Source: Pseudovirgaria hyperparasitica
Lineage: Eukaryota > Ascomycota > Dothideomycetes > Acrospermales > Acrospermaceae
Length of the DNA: 64,000 nucleotides
Assembly: GCF_010093815.1 (NCBI RefSeq)
Contig: NW_022985554.1
Span: forward strand, 218,999-282,998
Direction: 5' to 3'
Shown here: positions 25,701 to 34,962 of the stretch, one piece after another
Layout of the letters: each line of letters opens with the position of its first letter
How positions within the stretch are numbered: position 1 is the stretch's first letter
Position numbers and translations under genes: made by a program
Notes under the pieces: generated by a model
Seen by the model: only the letters and a program-made list of their open reading frames with translations
What the model was told of the DNA's origin: nothing
Databases searched by the model: none

Positions 25701-27007
25701 TGGATGATAATGACTCCGATGCGTCAGAGAGCAGTTTCCGTAGGTCTCGACAAAAGCCTGGTGGCGGTGGTATGATGACCATGAGGAGCACCATGAGAGG
25801 GGCGGCTCAGCCCGCTTCCTATGCAGCACCAGCACCACTGCAAAACAGAAGACCTGTGTCCATGATGAATCAAGGTAGACCTTCTTCCATGATGGGGTCA
25901 ATGAGACGACCCACGTCTCCAGATAATGGCCCTCGGTCGTCTCGCTTCAGTGTTCGCTCCATGTCACCAACAGGATCTGTAACAGGATCCATGTTTGGCA
26001 GGTCTTTCCGCTCTGGGTCTGTTGGCCCGGATGCAGCCCCTTTCCGAGGAGAAAAGGAACGGCCGTCGTCGAAAGGGTCCATGTTTTCATTCGGAAGCAA
26101 GAAGGAGAAAGAAAACAAGAGGATTCGACCAATATCCTCGTCCTCCTTTGCGGTGCCAGCGCCTAAAGCTAGCAGTCAAAGTCGCTTCAGAAGTCGCTTC
26201 GCCGATTCCAGCGACGATGAAGATTACGATGAGCCTCATTCTATGCCAATCCCAGCTTTCAGAAGCCGGTATGCTGATTCTGACGACGATGAGGATGTTC
26301 CACCAGTCCCTCCCATGCCAAAAGATCTGACTCCTGTACGTGGCATCCCTCGCCGTCGAGGACAGGATGACGCAGATTCCACCGATCTTGAAGGCGAGGA
26401 TAGCGACAGAGAGGAACCACAGACATCTGCCACCGTTACCAAGGGCACTCAAGGTAGCGCCCTCATATCAGGCTCCCTCCGCGATTCCAAGCACGCCCGT
26501 ATCGCCCCCGATGTTCCTGAGCCTTCGGGCGCTGCCAGAGAAAAGAAGAAGCGTGGCTTCTTCGGTCTTGGACGCAAAAAACCAACTACCTCGAGCGCCC
26601 TCGCGACTATCAGTTTAGGCCGCCCGTCCACACCCGAAACACGTGAACATACGACCCAGCCCGTCGCTGCGAGCCCCCGAAGCCCGACCAGCCCGACAGC
26701 CGCTAGTCGTGGTAAGCTGCAACGTCGAAACACACCACAGCGCATGACGTCGGATTCGTGGCCACTGCCTATGCCACCCAAGATCACTGGCGATATGCCG
26801 CGGCCGGCGAGCTCGGATGGGCCTCTGTCGAATGGGCTTAGTGTGGGCAAGCGACCGCCGCTTGGAGAGCGCATCACAAGTACGGGTACGACAGCCACGG
26901 CGCCGATGGTCAGGAGTGATGTTACAGGGCATAGGGTCATTGTCGGAAGGAATGGAAAGAAGAAGAGGTTCCAGGGGCTAAGGAGGGCATTTGGGATGGA
27001 GGACTAA
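22734..27007 (+). CDS. large Ser/Pro-rich disordered protein, unknown function
   Basis: Two exons, 22734-22772 and 22862-27007, encode 1394 residues; the 89-nt intron has a perfect CTACTAAC branch point. The N-terminus (MVFGSRKRATSNP, then an Ala-rich segment ending LQTKRMVRRGS) looks conserved, but no catalytic domain is visible. The rest is low-complexity with many SP/TP sites, a run of SMRG/TMRG units around residues 805-910, two acidic repeats (RSRFADSSDDEDYDE and RSRYADSDDDEDVPP) near residue 1060-1090, and a basic C-terminus (KKKRGFFGLGRKKP; KKKRFQGLRRAFGMED). The composition suggests a phosphorylated scaffold at the cell cortex or cytoskeleton; this is inference only. I do not recognise a named family. 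Confidence 0.85.
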
Positions 27008-28568
27008 AGCGCGGTGGACCTATTCATTGCGCGCTGAGGGTATTTATTGTCAGCATGATTCTGCACGTCAGGCATTTCCTTGCGTGGACACTGGCAAGCA
27101 GTCATTCATATATACACTGCACGATCCTGGTATGTTTCGCTACGTTTTACTGGGGGATGGATGTAAGCAGGCGGTGAGATTGGTTGTGGATCTCGAAGTT
27201 CGCGATCTGAGGCTTTCCAACTTATTCAATTTTTATTCAACTTAAGAAAGGTTTAATCTATGATTACATCTGGGGACTATTCTGGGTGATGATCTTATCC
27301 TGGACGCGTTGTCTAGGGGAATTTGGAAGAGGGAGTGATCGATATGTATGTATGCATCAAAGTGTAGGAGAGGCAGAGAGAAGTAAAGGCGGAGTGGATT
27401 TGGGGAGGTAATATTTAATCTGTTGCCGACTGATTGTTACCTTGATACGCTGCCTGCAAGTGAGGGTGTTTGACGAGTGGTGCTTGTGTTATGTGTGTGA
27501 TGCTTTCGATTAATTACCCAATGGAGCCTCTGTGCTCTGCTCTGAAGAGAGTGTGGTGGTTTCAAGGGGACACGATACATGCATATACATGCATATTTCC
27601 TTTCGTCATTATCGTCGTTGCTTTGAAATCTTGGGCTATAAAACCCAGTATATTAATTATGCTTCCACTTTTCCATCGACGGTATCATGCTGGGCATTTT
27701 TGGCGGTCTTTCCATCAATATGATCCTTCTTCCTTGTGTTTAGTTCCAATCTAGGTTCGTCCTTCTGTGTGCATGGTTCTGTTCTTGGAATTCTGGCTGT
27801 TTACGCTGCATATCCGTACATATCTAGAGTTGGTTGTTGTCTGTTGTTGACAACTACATCTCTGATAAATTAGGCTGTCCACGACGCCCAGTAGCTCTGT
27901 CTGACATTTAACATCGCGGATGACTGCATACCGCGAAACTAGGCGGAGCAGCAATCTCATGTCCATCACGTAGGTCGCTCATTGGTCTTTGCTGTTATAC
28001 ATGCATCTCTAAACTTCTCTAGCCTAGGAGAGACCAGAATATGCTACAAGACGATATAAGACGTATACCGTGACATGCCTCTCTATCTCATCCCAGAATT
28101 TGGCACAGACATAGAGCACACTTTCGAGTCCTGGCTATTTTACATGACAGATCAGTCGACCCGGGGGCTCCAGGACGTTGGCAGAACATATCACACGAGG
28201 TCTATACGTTGGAGAGTATTTGATCTAGCTTCTATTCGCACCCGGATATACTGAGTTCGGAGGCAGCTAATGGGTTCAGTAGAATTCACGATGGTGATCG
28301 GGTGAGCGACCCACGAGAGCGTATATCTGCGTATCACTGGAAGATGGAATCCTGGTGGAGCATCTGAGTATCAGAAGTTCAGAACATGACCCCTGATACA
28401 GCTCACACCATGTGTACACCTGGATGTCACAACATGGCGTCCTGGCGAAGATGTCTTCCATGTTACATGTTTTACATATGGGTATTATTCATGGAAATCA
28501 GCAAAACGCTAGTTACATCATAGAAAGTCTTGCAAGGTCCCACCTCACCTGAGACACATAAGGCACAT
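27008..28568. other. intergenic, no gene recognised
   Basis: About 1.6 kb between two convergent genes. A 61-codon Met-started frame on the minus strand (28461-28276) has five Cys but no signal peptide or splice partner, so I do not call it. Confidence 0.5.
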
Positions 28569-30256
28569 TCACCAGTCAGCTTCACGCCCAAGAATCCCCC
28601 ACCCAACTACCTGCCACACCTGCTGCCGGAACCAATCAGCCGTATGAGTCTCATATTCATGGGGAACAGTTGGAATTTTTGAACTAGGGAGTGGTTTATG
28701 CAAGCAATTATCCGCGGTTGTGCCTTCATTCGAACCAAATATACCATTGACAAGCGTCTGCTGAAGCAGCTCTTTCGCATGTGTATGCAGAAGAACTTTC
28801 GGCACAGATGTGGTCTTTGAAGCCGTTGACTGCTTCCCTCTCACTGCTGTCTTCGTGCGTTGCATAGACGTGATGACGGGCCCGAGAAGCTGCGGTGCAA
28901 GCGAAAAGGATTTTTCGAGGATGGAGATCAGGTATGGAGCTTCGTAGGCGAGAGACTTGGCTCCCTGCTCGTCTGAAGCACATCCTGAGCCGCCGAGACG
29001 GATGTCGTCGTCGACGCTTTGTCCGCGCTCGTGACTGAAAGTGCAACAATAGATTCGTCGACCGACACGCTCTAAGAGGACGTACATGAGAGCTTCGAAG
29101 ATGTCTCTGTGACTGGACTGGGAAGGGTCCAAGGCAGACAAGCATGCATTCAGGAATTGCGTTATTGCTCTGCCTAGATCTTGGGCCTGTGGGGTGTTCT
29201 GTCGAGATTTGGGTTTTGTCTTGCCGAGCTGTGATCCTGTACCAGTAGTGTCAATGCTAGACCGCGCCGCTTTTGACTCTGCAGAATCTACTATGGCCTT
29301 AAGAGCTACCTGGAACATGCGGGCGCAGCAGTACACGACATGAGCCGTCGGGTCTTCGAAGGCAGCTTGTCTCGGGATATTCGACAGGCCTAAGAGTAAG
29401 GTCGAGAAGGCACAGGCAATAGCGCGAATGACATGCGCAATGTCGGATGCTGCTTTCCGTCTCGCTTTGACAGGCCCAGGTACACGAGCATTGCTTTCGA
29501 CGTCTGTTTCCTGGTGGTGTCTTTGAATCACGACCTTGAGGACTCCGCCGATAGAAGACGCTATAGACGCCAAATGGAAGCTCAGGTTTGGAGCGTCCGG
29601 TTCAGAGCTCTTGCAGAGACATTGGACTTGCATGACGCTACGTAGAAGCGTGATGCCATCTGTGAACTGTTAGCTTTTTGCTACTTCCCTTCAAGCTCAT
29701 ACCGTCACCGAATGCAGCGATCGAATGCAAGGGCTCAAGGTGGGTCGTAATCGCAGTCTGTGAGGTAGGTCCACTGATGTCGCTGTTCAACTTCGGTTTC
29801 TTTGCTGGTCGAGTCGAGACCGATTGCTTCCGTTTGCAACTTTTCACTGAAGTGGTGTGTGCTGCGCCGCTCGGCGATTCTGGTGCATCAGTCGGGTCTT
29901 TGAGCAGCTTGATCTTCTGTTCTAGGTCTGTCACTCGGGCCTGCAATTCGCTTCTCGATTCCTCAGCAGCTTCATGTTGGGATTTCCAAAAAGCAACTTG
30001 ATCCACTACCCACTGCGGCGATCGTTGTCGATAGAGTGGCCCTTCCTTTAGATGTCCTCTAAGTCTCATCATATATTCTGATTTCCGTAAGCTGGGTGGA
30101 CATTGGGCTAACAATGCTCGTGATGACTGACTAACCTCTGACTGAGACGTCCGCAGGCTTGGACCGAACAATTGCTAAGGCAAAGGCTACTTGCAATCCG
30201 CTCGGCGTTATCGACTCATTGATGGCTTCTTTCGAAGCCGCGAATAAAGGCATCAT
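28569..30256 (-). CDS. conserved-looking hypothetical coiled-coil protein
   Basis: Three exons, 30256-30136, 30077-29703 and 29659-28569, encode 528 residues. I do not recognise the family. The short first exon (MMPLFAASKEAINESITPSG, ending IVRSKPADVSVR) joins by a GTTAGT donor to EYMMRLRGHLKEGPLYRQRS, then a coiled coil (EAAEESRSELQARVTDLEQKI), a basic, probably nuclear-localising stretch (KRKQSVSTRPAKKPK) and a long helical C-terminal region with SNIPRQAAFEDPTAHVVYCC and YVLLERVGRRIYCCTF. The pattern hints at a nuclear structural or chromosome-associated protein, but that is inference. The first exon rests on splice phase and amino-acid character alone. Confidence 0.7.
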
Positions 30257-30484
30257 GGAAGCTGCCTCGGTGCGGGTTGATTACGAGGAAAGTTCAAATA
30301 GCCAAATAGGGAGAAGTCCTGTGGTTGCCAAGACTTTGCATTCTATACAGTCTGCTGTATACGCTGAGCAGGACGGCATATTATACGATCCATCGGGATA
30401 ATTTACAATTTTTTGGGGGGAATATTGTACAAAGGGAGAAATGTGTATACTTAAGTTTGTAATTGTGAGTGTATCTTTGCCACA

Positions 30485-31830
30485 TTATCTGTATCGCTCC
30501 GAGTCCTTCTTTTTGTACGGCAGAGACAATGGTTTTTTCCTCTTCAATTCAACATCCCAACCAGGGATGCCTGCCTTCTGCATTACTGCCTTCATGTTTT
30601 CGTCCCATACGGTTCGGAACATGTTGAAGCCGATTGGTCGCAGATTGTACTTGTCAATAAATGCTCGCAATTTGAAGCCATCCCTTTTCAATTTCGACCA
30701 CGCCTTCACCTGCTCCGGGACCAGTGGATTCTCAGGGTCCTGCTCTAGGACAAATATGGGCATCCGATGATAAGGAGTGCCTTTCTGGGCGTGAGGGACC
30801 AGCCATGGGAGGATCGTGTGCTCATCCTTGAGCATAGCTAGCGGAAGGGATCTTTTGGTAGGTGAGATAGAAATGTTCGAGGCGATGTAGTGACACCTGT
30901 AGTCGAACGAGTCCTTCTCTAGATCGGGTACGTCTGCATCAAGGCAAACAACAGTGATGAGACGTTCACCTTTGTCAAACACTTGCACCTCCAGCTTCGG
31001 GAGTTTCTCGGTGATCGATGAGTCGATGATGGAGCCAGTTTGGTATGTTTTGCGACCGTACATGAGTTTGACTTCTGCTGTTGGCTCCAGCTTTGGTAGA
31101 ATATCTGGCACGATGTTGAACTGCTTGATACGCTGCTCTGTTACGAGATAACGATACTTCCTCCATTCCCTGTCAGCAAGAAACCTGTAGATAGGCTTAT
31201 TCATATCGCCTACAAGCTGCTGTTAGTTTCCGACTCTGCACATCAGTACAATATACACGTACCATCTCCATCTTCAAACCTCTTCTTTACTAAGGGATCA
31301 TTGTAATCTGCGTGAATCTTGAGATTCTCAAGCTCCTTGCGCATGCTAAGAACTTTGACCGTCTTGCGATTGTCTCCACCCAAGGCGTTCGCGTCCTGGG
31401 CTTCCAAATGTGCAAGCCTGGCTCTTTGCGTAGCGATTTTCTTCAACTTTTCTTCTCTGTCTTCTGCTAGAACTTTGCGGGCTTCCTGAAAGCACTGATA
31501 CGGAAGTTGTTCAAAGGGTATTTGGACCGGTAGCAATGAAAGCGCTGCGCGACGTCGACGAGATCCAATGGGCACTCTCCCAGTTCGCAGTAAAGCTTGC
31601 TCGTGTCTACGTATTCGAACTTTATTCGGATCGAGCTCGTAATAGGGAATTCGGTCCGTTCGACGTCTTCGAACCTTTTGCACTGTTTCTTGCTCATCGA
31701 GGATGCGAGGGGTGGTCGAGAACGGGCGGCCGGACAGTGTACAAGATTGAACAGACCCAAAGACCAAGTAATTGCAGTACAACTTGTTCGATAGAGGCCG
31801 GATCGCCCGCGATGACGCTGCCATTGTCAT
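30485..31830 (-). CDS. MRPL35: mitochondrial large-subunit ribosomal protein mL38 (MRPL35)
   Basis: Two exons, 31830-31263 and 31209-30485, encode 430 residues. A mitochondrial presequence (MTMAASSRAIRPLSNK to FSTTPRIL) precedes a helical segment and a PEBP-like domain: VCLDADVPDLEKDSFDYRCH, ILPWLVPHAQKGTPYHRMPI, FVLEQDPE and GFNMFRTVWDENMKAVM. This arrangement is that of yeast MRPL35/mL38, a mitoribosome component carrying a phosphatidylethanolamine-binding fold. The 53-nt intron splits a Gly codon. It is divergent from uL4m with very little DNA between them (see that entry), so the two genes probably share a promoter. Confidence 0.93.
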
Positions 31831-31985
31831 GCTGAGCAGGCGAACGAGGTGATGTGATGATCTTCTTGCGCGCAGTTAAAGTTCTCCAGGGTCGACGCGC
31901 TAAAGCGCCGACCGGATTTTCCTCTCACCTCCGAACTGCGATCATCAAGTTCGCAGCGTCTCCTACAACCCTTGCTAAGACAGAG

Positions 31986-32909
31986 ATGGCGGCCCCGAAG
32001 GGATTATGGAGGTCTATCAGTTGCATTCATACCTCGGGTTGGTCTACATCGATGAAGGTAATTGATTATGTCCCGACATTATACTGTGTCTAATATTGTA
32101 TCAAGGTCAGTCCTATTGTGAGACGAAACATCACAACCGAACTACCTCTCGAACACTCTTACAAGGCACCTGCGGGAGGAAAATTCCCACTGCAAGTACC
32201 TGAGCATATTCGACAGCCCAACATCACCACAACAATATACTCTTTTCCCGAACTAGAGCCTCTCCGGTTCGAACAATTCCCTGCTGACCACCTTCACCTA
32301 CCTCTCCGTAAGGATATCCTCCATCGCGCTGTGATATTTGAAGGCGACAACACGAGACTAGGGACAGCATCAACGAAGTGGCGGCGAGAGGTGCACGGCT
32401 CTACCAAGAAAGTACATCCTCAGAAAGGCATGGGAAAAGCCCGTGTTGGAGACAAGAAGAGTCCTATCCGGCGGGGTGGAGGTGTGGCCTTTGGTCCCAA
32501 ACCAAGAGATTTCGGTACCGAGCTCCCGCAGAAGGTCTACGATCTTGCGTGGCGGACAGCTCTAAGTTACCGATATCGCAAGGGTGAATTGACAATTGTA
32601 GATGGCACTATTGAGGTTCCGCCCAATAGTGCTGAAGACACGGTCAGAAAGCTGTTTGGAGACGATTACCCGCTGAATCCTTCCCAGGGAGGGAATCTAG
32701 TGGTATCTTGTGTTGAGCCTGTCAATTTGGCGAAGGCGATGGAATACACGTCGAGATACGGTTTAGCGGTGTCGATGCTCGACGTCGATGTGAAAGATCT
32801 CTTGAAGCAAGGACGGATCGTTATTGAGCTACAGGCACTAAAAATTCTACTGGCGTCGCATGCAAGCGATCTACAACCAGCGAGAGCTAAATTATTGGTG
32901 GATCGGTAG
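31986..32909 (+). CDS. YML6: mitochondrial ribosomal protein uL4m (YML6)
   Basis: Exons 31986-32057 and 32106-32909 give 291 residues. The uL4 core is plain: RAVIFEGDNTRLGTASTKWR, the basic loop GSTKKVHPQKGMGKARVGDK, RRGGGVAFGPKPRDF and LPQKVYDLAWRTALSYRY. The chosen start (MAAPKGLWRSISCIHTSG) gives a presequence-like N-terminus, a good +4 G and about 155 bp to the mL38 start. The frame is open further upstream to an ATG at 31857 (334 residues), which would leave just 26 bp between the divergent start codons and is preceded by an overlapping ATGTGA; I judge it less likely but cannot exclude it. It is convergent with the IF-3 gene, whose end lies 156 bp away. Confidence 0.9.
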
Positions 32910-33065
32910 TAAGAAACGCTCGACAAAATACGACACGAATCGAGTCGCGTCATGCCTACAGGGTCGAAGGGGGAATGACTATTCGACTTATGAACGGCTC
33001 ATGTACATTTTGTGGCATATTTCCTCATCCATATTCCGATGTACAAGTACTGGGCTACCGTGCAG

Positions 33066-33842
33066 CTAATTCGAGGCATTGCTCGCTTTTATCGCTTTTG
33101 TCGGTCCCTGATAGAACAGCATGAGCTCCCTTCCAAGCGCTCCTTCCTGCGACTTGTATTCCTTCGTCCCCTCAATCTCAGCAGCAGTAGCTCGAACCGT
33201 GTCAAGAACATGTTGACAATACTCATGGTCAGGGACCTTCTTCCCCGCTTTCTTCAAAAGTACCACCTCGACTTTCTTTCCGGAAGACAGGAATTCTTTA
33301 AAATATTTCATTTTGGTATTGACTAGATCGTGATTGTCGGTGCCCCATCCTATCTCCAGCATTTTCCCTTTGTTGGCTTTTTCTTGCTTCTTGCGCAACT
33401 TCTCCAGCTCTTGCGCACGATGTTGGAGTTTTCTGAGCTCAGTTTTGGTCACGAGTTTACAAACAGGAAGGGAGTCTAGATTGTTCTTATCGGCTGGCTT
33501 CAGTAGGATGACATGCTCTTGTATACGTTCGGTCTTTCGCAAAAGTTTCGGGAGGTCGACTTCGCGCTCGAATGAGCCATCCGGTCGTACCAAATCGATA
33601 TACCGCACTCCAATTTGGTCATCAACGACGTGTGCTGTTGGTGATGCTGCAGCTGTGTTTGAGCGTTTCGGTCCATATCTCTGTTTCTCCCATGGTGAGA
33701 TACTGATACGGCGCGTTTGGGCGTGTGAAGGAGGAAGCGCTGGAGGCCTGCAAAGGTGCGGCGTCTGTTGTAAAGTAGCTGTCGGGCGGACAAAAACTCT
33801 AAATAGAGCTTGTGCTGTTGCTCTACAATCGCGCAGGGACAT
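33066..33842 (-). CDS. mitochondrial translation initiation factor IF-3
   Basis: Single exon, 258 residues. A presequence (MSLRDCRATAQALFRVFVRP) leads into the IF-3 N-domain (DDQIGVRYIDLVRPDGSFER, then PVCKLVTKTELRK), a Lys-rich linker and a C-domain (LEIGWGTDNHDLVNTKMKYF, SSGKKVEVVLLKKAGKK). Fungal mitochondrial IF-3 proteins are strongly diverged, and this one fits that pattern. It would bind the small mitoribosomal subunit and control start-site selection. Start at the Met opening the presequence; upstream the frame goes only to TTG. The hAT-like element begins 124 bp upstream of this start, so it sits in or next to the promoter. Confidence 0.88.
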   Translation of the reverse strand: MSLRDCRATAQALFRVFVRPTATLQQTPHLCRPPALPPSHAQTRRISISPWEKQRYGPKRSNTAAASPTAHVVDDQIGVRYIDLVRPDGSFEREVDLPKLLRKTERIQEHVILLKPADKNNLDSLPVCKLVTKTELRKLQHRAQELEKLRKKQEKANKGKMLEIGWGTDNHDLVNTKMKYFKEFLSSGKKVEVVLLKKAGKKVPDHEYCQHVLDTVRATAAEIEGTKEYKSQEGALGRELMLFYQGPTKAIKASNASN

Positions 33843-33957
33843 GTCAAGGACTGGAAACGGGTCTAAGAAATCGATGGTGTATGGTATGCAGTGCTGCAAA
33901 ACTACAGAGCCTGGTCTTCGGAGGTCTTTACCTTCGCCGAAACTGCTAGGATAGGTG

Positions 33958-33965
33958 GTTCTAAG
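33958..33965. repeat. left target-site duplication (8 bp)
   Basis: GTTCTAAG. An identical copy in the same orientation lies at 34575-34582, directly outside the other end of the inverted-repeat element. Confidence 0.85.
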
Positions 33966-34574
33966 GAGGGTTCCTCAAGCGTCCAGCGTATTTTAGTGTT
34001 CTAAACGTTCGAAACAAAGCTTTACTAAGTAATCATGTAGTTAATAGTTTAGCCGAAGTAATCTCCGGTACCCTTCTATTCTTCTCTCTTTCTCTTTCTC
34101 TCTCCCTCTCTTCCTCCTCCCCTCTCTCTATAGTATATATAATTTTAACTAATTTTGACCTTATAGGTTTAAAATAACATATATATACGTGTTTTTGACT
34201 GATTTTGACCTCACAGGCTTCAAAACAACACTTATACACGTGTTTTTGACTGATTTTGACTGATTTTGACCTTGCAGGCTTCAAAACAACACTGATTACA
34301 CGTGTGTTTGACTGATTTTGACTGATTTTGACCTTGCAGGCTTCAAAACAACACTGATTACACGTGCTTTTGACTGATTTTAACTGATTTTAACCTCACA
34401 AGCTTCAAAACAACACCAATTACACGTGTTTTTAACTGATTTAAACCTTATAGGCTACGGATATACACGTGCTTTAAGCTTATTCTATATTACTTAGTAA
34501 GACGGCTTAGATATTCCGTATAATAGCCGCCTCGTATAGTATACATAATATAGCTGGACGCTTGAGTAACCCTC
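33966..34574. mobile_element. non-autonomous DNA transposon (MITE), hAT-like
   Basis: 609 bp. The first 22 bp (33966-33987) and the reverse complement of the last 22 bp (34553-34574) match at 21 positions; both start GAGGGTT and share CTCAAGCGTCCAGC. A second inverted block, TTACTAAGTAAT, occurs at 34022-34033 and, reversed, at 34489-34500. Immediately outside is a perfect 8-bp direct duplication, GTTCTAAG. Terminal inverted repeats with 8-bp duplications are the hallmark of the hAT superfamily. No transposase is encoded, so it would have depended on an autonomous relative. The interior is a pyrimidine-rich tract (about 34077-34130) and a tandem array. TpG to TpA changes in the rightmost array copies could be repeat-induced point mutation. 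Confidence 0.85.
34141..34471. repeat. 62-bp minisatellite carrying CACGTG, inside the transposon
   Basis: Six diverging units, each with a TTTGACTGATTTTGACC-like block, a GCTTCAAAACAACA-like block and a CACGTG palindrome. CACGTG starts at 34237, 34299, 34361, 34423 and 34466, with a decayed TACGTG at 34186, so the full-length period is 62 bp. The unit itself contains a 10-bp duplication (GACTGATTTT twice). CACGTG is the classic E-box bound by bHLH regulators; whether it is bound here is unknown. Confidence 0.9.
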
Positions 34575-34582
34575 GTTCTAAG
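34575..34582. repeat. right target-site duplication (8 bp)
   Basis: GTTCTAAG, identical to the copy at 33958-33965 on the other side of the element. Confidence 0.85.
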
Positions 34583-34962
34583 AGCGTTGTTGGGACAGAA
34601 ACCGTCACGTGCGGGTATAGGCGAGAAACTTATACAGTCCTACTAATTATAGACTTCTTAGTAGTCTATTATCTACTTCTATACCTTTATCACAGAGTCT
34701 AGTAGGGATTTAACTCTATAATTTTTCAGAGTAAGCTTCTAAGTCTTCTTATCTTCTAAACTCTATAAAAAAAGAATATCTTAATACTATTTCTCTATAT
34801 TTCCATACTCTGCTGCTTATTTTACTACCATTTTAGTCAGACCTAGAAGCGTCTTCTTGCTTAATCAAATGTAGGCTGAGCTTACTATTATTCTAGCTGC
34901 CTACCGATACCGCGCACCCTCAAGCACCGGTAGTTCGTTACATCAGCTATACACCTCATACT
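34583..34962. other. AT-rich segment upstream of kinase-like gene
   Basis: About 380 bp, clearly richer in A and T than the core genes nearby, with many TA steps. No gene is recognised. A TATA-like run (CTATAAAAAAAG) at about 34763 could serve the gene starting at 34963. Confidence 0.5.

Noticed and set aside
24340-26940. Long antisense frames opposite the large disordered protein
   Set aside because: Low-complexity coding DNA leaves the opposite strand open; the frames have no own start context or motifs.
28276-28461. 61-codon Met-started minus-strand frame with five Cys
   Set aside because: No signal peptide, no splice partner, no recognisable motif; length is expected by chance in this much non-coding DNA.
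31857-31985. N-terminal extension of uL4m from the ATG at 31857
   Set aside because: It would leave only 26 bp to the mL38 start and follows an overlapping short upstream ATGTGA. Not excluded, but the start at 31986 gives a better presequence and spacing.
34033-34284. Minus-strand frame with repeated KISQKHVY-like units
   Set aside because: It is a translation of the 62-bp minisatellite inside the transposon and stops at the array edge; no gene.
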